Shown here in pieces: positions 33,695-41,570 of a DNA stretch of 43,363 bases (positions are counted from its first letter, which is position 1; every line of letters begins with the position of its first letter). Made by a program: the position numbers and the translations under genes. The stretch comes from Woeseiaceae bacterium (GTDB lineage: Bacteria > Pseudomonadota > Gammaproteobacteria > Steroidobacterales > Woeseiaceae): assembly GCA_021773035.1 (NCBI GenBank), contig JAJFKU010000007.1, forward strand, positions 1 through 43,363, given 5' to 3'. The notes under the pieces were generated by a model, which made no database searches, had not been told where the DNA came from, and was given only the letters and a program-made list of their open reading frames with translations.

Positions 33695-34096
33695 TCAGAG
33701 TTTATCCAGAGCCTTGGCGCGCAGGTCGCCCGGGATCGTCACGGCGCAGCGTTTTTTCAGGTCAAACAATACCATAACGCCTTCGAGCGTGGCCGCGATT
33801 TCACCGTTGGCGAGCTTGATCATTTCATAGCAAACCGTCAGCGACTTTCCGCCGACTTTCGATAGTCTGGCACGTACTTCCAGGAGATCGCCGGCATCAA
33901 CCTCGTTCTTGTACTCGACGGTGTGTTTCACATCGACCCATCCGAAGTCGCCGTCACGAGCGCCGTTCCAGGCGAATAAGTGGTGCAGGAAGCAATAGGA
34001 TGCATCGTCGAACATCGCCATATAGAAGCGCGTCGTCATATGACCCATGATGTCGCATTGCCAGGGGTGTGCAACGGCTTGATGTACGGCGTTCAT
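33695..34096 (-). CDS. Hotdog-fold acyl-CoA thioesterase
   Basis: 133 aa. CDIMGHMTTRFYMAMFDDAS near the start is the 4-hydroxybenzoyl-CoA thioesterase/YbgC motif, with Asp15 as the likely catalytic residue and GHM in place of the common GHVN. VDVKHTVEYKNEVDAGDLLEV and a C-terminal ANGEIAATLEGVMVLFDL strand complete the hotdog fold. GGAG precedes the ATG. It follows BKACE by 11 bases. In carnitine catabolism, BKACE is linked to a betainyl-CoA thioesterase, so this enzyme probably hydrolyses the CoA ester made by its neighbour. The exact acyl group is unknown. Confidence 0.87.
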   Translation of the reverse strand: MNAVHQAVAHPWQCDIMGHMTTRFYMAMFDDASYCFLHHLFAWNGARDGDFGWVDVKHTVEYKNEVDAGDLLEVRARLSKVGGKSLTVCYEMIKLANGEIAATLEGVMVLFDLKKRCAVTIPGDLRAKALDKL

Positions 34097-34107
34097 TCGA
34101 GCTCCGG

Positions 34108-34998
34108 CTAGTGGTGGGCAGTGAGTCCCAGTGACTCGCGGGCCTCGGCGGGCGACTGCACCGCTGCGCCCATCGATTCTACAATTTTTCGTGCCCGCTC
34201 GACGAGCTGCGCGTTCGTGGCGAGCACGCCTTTTTCGAGGTAAAGATTGTCTTCCAGCCCGACCCGTACGTTGCCCCTGAGCAAAGCGGCCTGGGCGACC
34301 ATCGGCATTTCCATCGCGCCGATCGCGAATCCGCTCCAGTTACAGCCGTCAGGTAATTCGTCCACCATTGTCTGAAAAACCCGGGTGTTGGCCGGGGCTC
34401 CCCACGGGATGCCGAGACAGACCTGGAACAGCGGCGGGCTGTCGATCAGGCCGTTTTCTATCATATGCCGGGCGAACCAGATCTGGCCGACATCAAACAC
34501 TTCAAGTTCGGGCTTCACGCCGATTTCCTGCAGGCGTTTTGCGCCGAGCTCAAGCATGGTCTGGGTGGAAACGTAAACGTAATTCTGACCCATATAGTTG
34601 AAGGAGCCGCAGTCGAGCGAGCAGATTTCGGGCCGCAATGCCTCGACGTGTTCCATACGTTCCATCTGCCCAACGCAGTCGGTATCGGCCGCGAGCTTGA
34701 GCGGATCTTCGTCCGGTCCCAGGAACAGGTCGCCGCCCATGCCGGTGGTCAGGTTCAGAATAACGTCGGTATCGCTGTCGCGAATGTATCCGACAACCTG
34801 CCGGTATAGCTCAATATCGCGCGATGGTTTCCCCGATTCGGCTTCGCGAACGTGAATGTGCGCGATTGCGGCACCGGCTTTAGCTGCGTCAATCGCCGCC
34901 GTCGCAATTTCGAGCGGCGATTTCGGGAGCTCCGGGTGTTTTGCGGCGGTGTCGCCAGAGCCGGTAACGGCACAGGTGATGATAGGTTTGCGATTCAA
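34108..34998 (-). CDS. Beta-keto acid cleavage enzyme (BKACE, DUF849)
   Basis: 296 aa from a TTG at 34998 (MNRKPIITCAVTGSGDT), which matches the usual family start and has GGGGG upstream; an in-frame TTG at 35028 overlaps the upstream gene. The TIM barrel has metal-binding HIH (His47, His49) and a VGLEDNLYLEKG stretch near the C-terminus with the conserved Glu. BKACE enzymes react a beta-keto acid with acetyl-CoA to give acetoacetate and a shorter acyl-CoA. Dehydrocarnitine and 3-keto-5-aminohexanoate are known substrates. The thioesterase next door points to a carnitine-type route, but no carnitine dehydrogenase is present. Confidence 0.88.
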   Translation of the reverse strand: MNRKPIITCAVTGSGDTAAKHPELPKSPLEIATAAIDAAKAGAAIAHIHVREAESGKPSRDIELYRQVVGYIRDSDTDVILNLTTGMGGDLFLGPDEDPLKLAADTDCVGQMERMEHVEALRPEICSLDCGSFNYMGQNYVYVSTQTMLELGAKRLQEIGVKPELEVFDVGQIWFARHMIENGLIDSPPLFQVCLGIPWGAPANTRVFQTMVDELPDGCNWSGFAIGAMEMPMVAQAALLRGNVRVGLEDNLYLEKGVLATNAQLVERARKIVESMGAAVQSPAEARESLGLTAHH

Positions 34999-35020
34999 GG
35001 AGGCCCCCGTTATCTGATTG

Positions 35021-35905
35021 CTAGGCAAACGTCGTGACGCGCAGGGCCTGTGCGGTCGAGACCGACGCTCTTTTCATACCGTCCGAATTGTACAGTGTTG
35101 CGATCGCCGTCTCGTGGGTAACCGCGATCACACCGGCGTCGCCGCCCAGTCGCTGCACTTCGTCGAGCATGTCCTGAACCGCCGCTTCAAGCGTTACACC
35201 GGATTTGTAGGCACACGCGATCGAAACGGCGCCACCCGAGCGGATAATCTGTTCACCCGTGCCGGTGCACGATATCGCAATAGTATCGTCGGCCCAGGTG
35301 CCCGGGCCGATGAGCGGCGTGTCGCCAACACGGCCCTCCAGTTTTCCGAACGTGCCGCCTGTCGATGTGGCGGCTGCGAGCGCGCCAGACTGATCGAGTG
35401 CAACGGCACCGACGGTCCCGTGGGCGTTACTGTCCAGCAATTCGTCCGCGGTCACGCCGACCGGCAGAACATAGTAATTTCCAGGCTCAACAACGGCCTC
35501 GTAGCTGTTTTTCCGGGCAAAGGCCCCGGCCCCGGGTCCTGCGAGCAGGACATGTGGTGTTTTGTCCATCACGCCGCGGGCGACCCGGATCGGGTTGATA
35601 AAGTCACGAAGCGCCGCAACGGCGCCGGCTTTACGGTCCGGTCCATGCATGATCGAGGCGTCCAGTTCGACATAGCCGGCCGTATTTGGCGCAGAGCCGC
35701 GCCCGGCGACGTAAAGACCGCTGCGCTCAAGCTCCGTAACGGCGACCTCGACGACGTCGAGTGCGCTCTGGCCCGCCGCGAGCAGGGCCTCGCAGTCCGT
35801 AGCGAGTTTTTTAAGGTGTTGCTCGACGGAGTCGTAGTTTCTTCCAGCCACCGCACCTGCTCCGCCATGCAGGGCGAGTGCGTAACGCTCATTGCTCGTG
35901 CTCAT
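35021..35905 (-). CDS. Plant-type L-asparaginase / isoaspartyl peptidase
   Basis: 294 aa from the ATG at 35905; a TTG at 35932 could add nine residues. ALHGGAGA opens the Ntn-hydrolase fold. GTVGAVALD (163-171) supplies the nucleophile Thr164 after autocleavage into alpha and beta chains. GDTPLIGPGTWADD and GTGEQIIRSG form the substrate pocket. The enzyme would hydrolyse asparagine or isoaspartyl peptides. It is the first gene of the operon, 22 bases before BKACE. Its link to the other three genes is not obvious; perhaps it frees an amide- or peptide-linked precursor. Confidence 0.9.
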   Translation of the reverse strand: MSTSNERYALALHGGAGAVAGRNYDSVEQHLKKLATDCEALLAAGQSALDVVEVAVTELERSGLYVAGRGSAPNTAGYVELDASIMHGPDRKAGAVAALRDFINPIRVARGVMDKTPHVLLAGPGAGAFARKNSYEAVVEPGNYYVLPVGVTADELLDSNAHGTVGAVALDQSGALAAATSTGGTFGKLEGRVGDTPLIGPGTWADDTIAISCTGTGEQIIRSGGAVSIACAYKSGVTLEAAVQDMLDEVQRLGGDAGVIAVTHETAIATLYNSDGMKRASVSTAQALRVTTFA

Positions 35906-36000
35906 TAGTCGATGTCTTTCGGTGTGTCGCAAAGGCTTGCGAGCATAACGGCAAACCGGACGGGACGGTAGCGCTCGCGTGACTGCAATTGATCCGGCGG

Positions 36001-36195
36001 TCAGTCGGCTCGATTGAGGATATTGCGCAAATCAACGGTGACGGGTGCAGTGATTCCGAAACGGTATAAGAAAGAAAAAAACAGCGAGTCAGGGTCCAAA
36101 ACCCCGGTCACCGGGTCATCGACAGCACCCTTCAACGCGGCCTGAGCACGGCTGAGCGCAGCCACAAAGCAAGTGGTTTCACCTGTTTTGAACAT
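36001..36195 (-). CDS. Doubtful small hypothetical protein
   Basis: 64 codons starting MFKTGETTCFVAALSRAQAA. It has no recognised domain and no ribosome site before the ATG. It occupies part of an otherwise empty 498-bp stretch (35906-36403) between the asparaginase operon and receptor 2. The rest of that stretch is AT-rich and holds promoter-like and repeated strings. It could be a real small protein or chance. Confidence 0.25.
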   Translation of the reverse strand: MFKTGETTCFVAALSRAQAALKGAVDDPVTGVLDPDSLFFSFLYRFGITAPVTVDLRNILNRAD

Positions 36196-36207
36196 AATAA
36201 TGCTGTA

Positions 36208-36374
36208 AAAAACGCAACTGTTGCATTAATGACACAAATTGATCCAATCGCCGTAAATTTGAAGATTCGAGGCTACAGCCCTTATAGAACGACCACTTAC
36301 GACAGAAGCTGTTTGCGATTCTCAGCCGCCGTGGTATAAACTTTCGCGATCGTTGTAAGAAAAACGCAACGTTT
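36208..36374 (+). promoter_or_regulatory. Repeated AAAAACGCAAC boxes upstream of receptor 2
   Basis: AAAAACGCAAC occurs at 36208-36218 and 36360-36370. The first copy overlaps GCAACTGTTGC, an 11-bp palindrome; the second lies between the promoter and the ribosome site of the receptor gene. These may be operator half-sites; no regulator gene is adjacent. Confidence 0.3.
36313..36340 (+). promoter_or_regulatory. Candidate sigma-70 promoter for receptor 2
   Basis: TTGCGA (36313-36318) and TATAAA (36335-36340) are spaced 16 bp apart, leaving a leader of about 57 bases before the ATG at 36404. Fits to the sigma-70 consensus are 4/6 and 5/6. Confidence 0.45.
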
Positions 36375-36403
36375 CTTTTTTACCAGCATTAAGGGGAATA
36401 TTC

Positions 36404-39328
36404 ATGTTTTCGAATCGCAAGCTGCAAAAGGCAGTTCGCTTGGGCCTGGGGATGGGCGCAGGTGCACTGGCTGTCGGTTTTGCGCCAGGTGCCATGGCAC
36501 AGGACGCGAACTCAGCAGACGAGCCTTTAGAAGAAATCGTCACCACAGGATCGCGCATTAAGCGCGCCGATCTTGATAGCGCAAGCCCGGTGACCGTTCT
36601 CGATCGTGAGGACATCGTTGCGCAGGGCATTACCGACGTCGGTAACCTGATTCAGCGCATGCCGTCCATGTCGGGTACGCCGCTGGGCACTACGACCAAC
36701 AACGGTAACAACGAAGAGGGTACCGTTCAGATCGACCTGCGTGGAATGGGCGTTGATCGTACCGTTACCCTGGTTAACGGTAAGCGTACCGTTGACGGCG
36801 GTGACTACACGACCATCCCGTCGATCATGATCGAGCGCGTCGAGATTCTGAAGGATGGCGCATCGGCTGTTTACGGCGCTGACGCGGTTGCCGGTGTTGT
36901 TAACATCATCACCCGCAAAGACTTCGAAGGCGTGAATGTTGACGTCCAGAACGTGGACTGGTTTGACACCAAGAAGGCGCAGCAGACCTCGCTGTCTTTC
37001 ATCGCGGGCAAAAACTTCGACGGCGGTAACTTCGTCTTCGGTGCTGAGTACGTCGATCAGGAAGAAGCACTGCAAAGCGACACGCCATGGGCGTTCCTGA
37101 AGGGCTCTTACTACGTCTACTACGACGCCGACCAGGGCTGTGAAACCAACCCGACAACCTGCACGTTCTTCGGTTCGTCGCGTATTCCCGAGTCGCGCAT
37201 TACGTTCAGCACACCAGGCGGCCTCGAGACACTGGTAGATGACCGTGCGGCCGATCCTGGCGCAACCCCACCTGTGACCTTCCTCCGGAGACCCGCGATC
37301 TTCATGATCGAATCTCCGGGAGCTACGATGACTGCATACGATAATCGTACCTATAACTATGCGCCGACCAACTACATGCAGACGCCGTATGAGCGCATTA
37401 ACTACTTCGGTGAAGGACATTTCGACGTATCCGACGATATCGTGTTTACCGCATCGTTCCGCGGTACCGATCGTCGCACTGACCAGGAACTGGCGCCGTT
37501 GCCGTACGACTCGAACATCTATCCGAGTTTCGCCGGAACCTTCGGCGGTGCCGCGTACAACGGTATTTCGGAAGATAACTTCTACGTTCGCCAGGCGATC
37601 GATGCGTACAACACCGCAAATGGCACGGCATTCGCTTACGAGCCTGTGACGAACGTCCGCCGTCGTATGGTCGAACGACCACGTCACTACACGCAGGATC
37701 TGGCGCAACTCCAGGCTTCCTTCGGTTTTGCGGGCGTGATCAACGACATGGAATGGGACGTTTATTACAACCGTGGCAAACGCACACTGATCAATAACAA
37801 CACGGGGCAGTTCTCTGGCGTTCGTTTGACCGGTGCTCTCGGCCCATCTGCGGATCTCGACGGTGACGGAACTCCGGAGTGCTATACGGATATCACCGAC
37901 GCTTCGACGCTGATCACCGGTTGTACGCCGTTGAACCTGTTCGCAGGTGAAGGTGCGGTTACCGATGACATGTATAACTGGGTAGCGGTAGAAACGGTTG
38001 ATTCCCGTGTTAACGAACAGGAAATCTTTGGCGCGGCCCTGACCGGCTCGGCTATGGATCTTCCTGGTGGTGAACTCGGTTGGGCTGTCGGTACGCAATA
38101 CCGTGCTGAGACCTACAAGTTCACACCCGATTCCGCCAAGGCGATCGGTGCGGTGACCGGCGGTACTACACAGGGTACGGACGGTTCCTTGTACTCCAAG
38201 TCGCTGTTCTTCGAGCTGTACGCACCGCTGTTTGACAACGGTTCGCAATCATTGGCTCTGACCGGTGGCGCTCGATACGACGACTACAATCTATTTGGTG
38301 ACGACACCACCTGGCAGTTTGGCGTTGAGTTCCAGGCACTGGATTCTCTGAAGTTCCGTGCAACAGCAGGAACGGCATTCCGTGCACCGGGCATCGACGA
38401 GCTGTTCGACGGGCTCGGACGTAGCGCGCCCAGCTACTACGATCCCTGTGATGCCAGTGACTTTGCCTCGAACCTCGGTGGTAACGGAGCGAGCATTGCT
38501 CCGGGTTGTGCGCAGGAAGCCAATCGTACCGATACGCAAACCACGTCGCTGGAAGGCGGTAATCTGGATCTCGTGCCTGAGACTGCAGATACCTACACAG
38601 CAGGTTTCGTATTTACGCCGGAAATCGGTGGCAACGATCTGTCGTTGACGGTTGACTGGTGGAGCATCGAGATGGATAAAGCCATCAGCTCCTACGGTGT
38701 GCAGTACATTCTGAATCAGTGTTACGTCAACGGTGCTGCGGACCAGTGTGCTCTGATCACCCGCCGTGCGGATGCCGACTACACGATCCGGGACATCATC
38801 GACAGCAATGTCAATGTTGCAACTCAGACGGGCTCGGGTATCGATACGGAAGTACGCTACAACTTCGACACCAGCTTTGGTCAGTTCGAACTCTCGCTGT
38901 TGTGGGCGCATATGCTCGAACGTGAGAAGACGGCACTGCCAGGCGATCCGGTTCAGGATCTGCTCGGAAGTCACACCAATACGACGTCTGAAGACGGTGG
39001 CACGTACGCGGAAGACAAGCTGAACTTCTCGGCTCGATTCCACACTGGCGACCTGTCGGTGAGCTACCTGACGGAGTACATCAGTGACATTAATGCCACT
39101 GCTACGTACAACAACTACACCTACAAGATCGACGCGATCATGTACCACGACCTGGTATTCGACTACACGCTGGATGCCCTGGGTGAAACGAGGTTGACGG
39201 CCGGGTTCACGAACCTGACCGACGAAGCGCCTCCGTACATCGATCCGGGCTTCAACGCCAACACCGATCCGAATACCTACCGTGTATTCGGCCGGGGTTA
39301 CTTCTTGCGACTTTCTCAGACGTTCTAA
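36404..39328 (+). CDS. TonB-dependent outer membrane receptor 2
   Basis: 974 aa. AAGGGGA precedes the ATG. A signal peptide covers about residues 1-32 (ending PGAMA before Gln). It is followed by the TonB box EEIVTTGSRIKR, a plug domain (about 50-175) with VTLVNGKRTV, VEILKDGASAVYGADA and GVVNIITRKDF, and a beta barrel ending YFLRLSQTF. Codon use here is more biased (many CGT, GGT and GTT codons) than around it, which suggests strong expression. It is a single gene with its own promoter and a strong terminator. The substrate is unknown; peptides or other amino-acid compounds would fit the neighbouring catabolic operons. Confidence 0.94.
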   Translation: MFSNRKLQKAVRLGLGMGAGALAVGFAPGAMAQDANSADEPLEEIVTTGSRIKRADLDSASPVTVLDREDIVAQGITDVGNLIQRMPSMSGTPLGTTTNNGNNEEGTVQIDLRGMGVDRTVTLVNGKRTVDGGDYTTIPSIMIERVEILKDGASAVYGADAVAGVVNIITRKDFEGVNVDVQNVDWFDTKKAQQTSLSFIAGKNFDGGNFVFGAEYVDQEEALQSDTPWAFLKGSYYVYYDADQGCETNPTTCTFFGSSRIPESRITFSTPGGLETLVDDRAADPGATPPVTFLRRPAIFMIESPGATMTAYDNRTYNYAPTNYMQTPYERINYFGEGHFDVSDDIVFTASFRGTDRRTDQELAPLPYDSNIYPSFAGTFGGAAYNGISEDNFYVRQAIDAYNTANGTAFAYEPVTNVRRRMVERPRHYTQDLAQLQASFGFAGVINDMEWDVYYNRGKRTLINNNTGQFSGVRLTGALGPSADLDGDGTPECYTDITDASTLITGCTPLNLFAGEGAVTDDMYNWVAVETVDSRVNEQEIFGAALTGSAMDLPGGELGWAVGTQYRAETYKFTPDSAKAIGAVTGGTTQGTDGSLYSKSLFFELYAPLFDNGSQSLALTGGARYDDYNLFGDDTTWQFGVEFQALDSLKFRATAGTAFRAPGIDELFDGLGRSAPSYYDPCDASDFASNLGGNGASIAPGCAQEANRTDTQTTSLEGGNLDLVPETADTYTAGFVFTPEIGGNDLSLTVDWWSIEMDKAISSYGVQYILNQCYVNGAADQCALITRRADADYTIRDIIDSNVNVATQTGSGIDTEVRYNFDTSFGQFELSLLWAHMLEREKTALPGDPVQDLLGSHTNTTSEDGGTYAEDKLNFSARFHTGDLSVSYLTEYISDINATATYNNYTYKIDAIMYHDLVFDYTLDALGETRLTAGFTNLTDEAPPYIDPGFNANTDPNTYRVFGRGYFLRLSQTF

Positions 39329-39339
39329 TTGTCTGAGAA
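39313..39339 (+). repeat. Hairpin spanning the stop codon of receptor 2
   Basis: TTCTCAGAC and GTCTGAGAA form a perfect 9-bp stem around GTTCTAATT, which contains the TAA stop. It may slow mRNA decay from the 3' end. Confidence 0.5.
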
Positions 39340-39354
39340 GTAGAGTAAGAATAG

Positions 39355-39383
39355 AAAGGGCCGCGTAAGCGGCCCTTTTTTTT
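39355..39383 (+). terminator. Intrinsic terminator of receptor 2
   Basis: AAAGGGCCGC and GCGGCCCTTT form a 10-bp stem with a GTAA loop followed by a run of eight T residues. Confidence 0.95.
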
Positions 39384-39412
39384 GCTATCCGTTATCGCCG
39401 GGCGATGTTGAC

Positions 39413-39811
39413 CTACTGCCAGATGTCATCGCGCTCAGTTAAGCCGTAAAGCAGCTCGGCGCTTTGTCTGAGGCGCTCTGCTTCGGACGGGTCGATGCCC
39501 GGCCGGTCGGCGTCCAGCTGCCATTTTAAGGACAGGTGCCGTGCGACATCCCTGGGCGTTGCGGCGAGTTCGGAACCAATGTGATCGGTAGGCACGGCAC
39601 CGCATATCACCCAATGAAATACCACGGATGCATTGGCTTCCCGCACCTGGCCGATGACAATCTGGTCTTCCAGAGTCCAGAACGGGCGTGCTTCAATGAC
39701 CTCGACATCAATGAGGCCGCCGGCAATGAGCTGGCGTACGGCTTTGTCGAAGGTTTCCCGCGTCCACGCCGAAACCGACGGGGGTATCTTGTTTTGTTCA
39801 CTTTCAGACAT
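39413..39811 (-). CDS. DUF4826 family protein
   Basis: 132 aa cytoplasmic protein. VFHWVICGAVPTDHI followed by RDVARHLSLKWQLDA and the C-terminal AELLYGLTERDDIW match the DUF4826 family of gammaproteobacteria (aromatic strand, PTDH, then a SLxWQL helix). The function of that family is not known. It converges with receptor 2 and its terminator, and diverges from the sulfotransferase pair with 171 bp between the starts. A TATAAT at 39864-39869 in that gap could serve the plus strand, though no -35 box is clear. Confidence 0.75.
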   Translation of the reverse strand: MSESEQNKIPPSVSAWTRETFDKAVRQLIAGGLIDVEVIEARPFWTLEDQIVIGQVREANASVVFHWVICGAVPTDHIGSELAATPRDVARHLSLKWQLDADRPGIDPSEAERLRQSAELLYGLTERDDIWQ

Positions 39812-39982
39812 GATTCGTCCTTGTTAATGCTGCTAGCCCGCGCCGCAACGCAGCGGTTTGTCCTATAATCGCTGTGGCTTCGAAAGCCGAGGATAGGGAC
39901 ACGGAACCCGACAATCAACGATTTTCGTCTGTACGAATCGCTGCTCGTCACTTCGGGCCACAACGATCACAATGGGGGAATA

Positions 39983-41566
39983 ATGAACGATTACTTGCTG
40001 CAGGTCAGTGCGGCCGGTCGCGACGCGGTGCGTCGCAAAGACTGGGCGACTGTCGGTGCCTGTGCTGTAGAGATTCGCAAGCATGACGAAAACAGCCCGG
40101 AAGGCTACTTTCTTGCCGGCCTCGTCGAAAAGGCCTTCAGTCGCAACGATAGTGCAGAGACTTTCTTATCCAAAGTTATTGAACTGGACCCCGAGCGCTA
40201 CGATGCCGCGATCGAGTTGGCGCACCTGTATTCCTCGGCGCGGCGCAACGGCGTGGCAGCGGCACTGGTCAGTCGATACGAAAGCAAGCTTTCGAACAGC
40301 CCTATTTACCTCAATGTCGCTGGCAGCGTCTATTCTCAGGTTGGAATGCCGGACAGAGCCTGGCCGCTCTACAAAAAAGCGAGTGAGTTACAGCCGGGTG
40401 TCGATCTGTTTCAGGAAAACCGGGCTACCAGCGGCGTTTTTCTCGGCAAGATCGACGAAGCGAGAGAAATACTGACGGGCTTGCTGAGCCGCAATCCGGA
40501 ACATCAGAGAAACCACCTGTCGCTGGCGCGCCTCGACAAAGCTAAAGACAGGGAACACATCGACCAAATGAAAGCGGTCCTAAGGACTACAAACCTGTCG
40601 CCGGATAAGAATGTCTTCATGTACTACGCCATTGGCAAGGAGCTGGAGGATCTGCAGGAGTGGGATGAGGCTTTCCGCTACTTCAAGATGGCTGGCGACG
40701 CCGCCACCAGCGTCGCCGACTACGACGTCAAGACCGACCTGCAGTTGATAGACAAGATTATCGCGGTCTGCAACGCCGACTGGCTGCGTGATGGCGCTAT
40801 CGATAGCGCAGCCGATAAGAGTCCGAGGGAGCCGATCTTTATCGTTGGACTGCCACGCACCGGAACGACGTTGACCGACCGCATTATCGCCAGTCACTCG
40901 AAGGTGAGCAGCGTGGGTGAAACGCAGTTCATGCAGATGACCGTGCGTCGAGAAAGCGGCATCGACAGCGAAGAAAAGATGACACCGGAGATGATCGAAG
41001 CTACAGCGAAGATGGATATCGACGTCATCGCCCGCGGCTATATGGAGATGCTCAGCTACCGCTTCGGCGACGCGCCGATGTTCGTTGATAAACTGCCTTT
41101 CAATATTCTCTACCTTGGTTACATCGCGAAGGCGTACCCAAAGGCTCGTATCGTCTATATTCACCGTAATCCGATGGATGCGTGTTTCGCGATGTATAAG
41201 CAGGTTTTCACCTGGGCGTACAAGTTCTCCTACACTTTGGAAGGCCTGGGTGAGTTTTACGTCGCGTTCAATCGTTTGCTAAATCACTGGCGAAATGTTC
41301 TCGGCGAACGCCTGATCGAAGTAGAATACGAAGCGCTGGTTGCGGATCAGGAAAATCAGACTCGACGGCTCATCGCTAGCCTCGGCCTCGATTTCGAGGA
41401 GGCCTGCCTGAATCCGGATCAGAATGAATCGGTATCTGCTACGGCGAGCTCTGTTCAGGTTCGTGAAAAGGTGCATACGCGCAGCGTTAACCGGTGGAAG
41501 AATTACGAAATGCAGTTACAACCCCTGAAGCAGCATCTGGAGGGCGCGGGTATATCCCTCGATTAG
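39983..41566 (+). CDS. TPR-repeat sulfotransferase, copy 1
   Basis: 527 aa. GGGGGA precedes the ATG. Residues 1-250 are TPR-type helical repeats (for example DRAWPLYKKASELQPG). The sulfotransferase domain begins with IVGLPRTGTTLTDRI (about 287-301, the 5'-phosphosulfate loop of PAPS). IHRNPMDACFAMYKQ (about 392-406) is the 3'-phosphate loop; the usual Ser of that loop is Ala here. The C-terminal REKVHTRSVNRWKNYE is typical of bacterial TPR-sulfotransferases. The acceptor is unknown; saccharide or peptide sulfation are candidates. It has a close tandem paralogue four bases downstream. Confidence 0.9.
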   Translation: MNDYLLQVSAAGRDAVRRKDWATVGACAVEIRKHDENSPEGYFLAGLVEKAFSRNDSAETFLSKVIELDPERYDAAIELAHLYSSARRNGVAAALVSRYESKLSNSPIYLNVAGSVYSQVGMPDRAWPLYKKASELQPGVDLFQENRATSGVFLGKIDEAREILTGLLSRNPEHQRNHLSLARLDKAKDREHIDQMKAVLRTTNLSPDKNVFMYYAIGKELEDLQEWDEAFRYFKMAGDAATSVADYDVKTDLQLIDKIIAVCNADWLRDGAIDSAADKSPREPIFIVGLPRTGTTLTDRIIASHSKVSSVGETQFMQMTVRRESGIDSEEKMTPEMIEATAKMDIDVIARGYMEMLSYRFGDAPMFVDKLPFNILYLGYIAKAYPKARIVYIHRNPMDACFAMYKQVFTWAYKFSYTLEGLGEFYVAFNRLLNHWRNVLGERLIEVEYEALVADQENQTRRLIASLGLDFEEACLNPDQNESVSATASSVQVREKVHTRSVNRWKNYEMQLQPLKQHLEGAGISLD

Positions 41567-41570
41567 TGCT

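Noticed and set aside
36527..38248. A 573-codon open frame on the minus strand inside receptor 2
   Set aside because: It is the antisense shadow of a strongly biased gene; the plus strand has signal peptide, plug and barrel motifs, while the antisense product has no recognisable domain.
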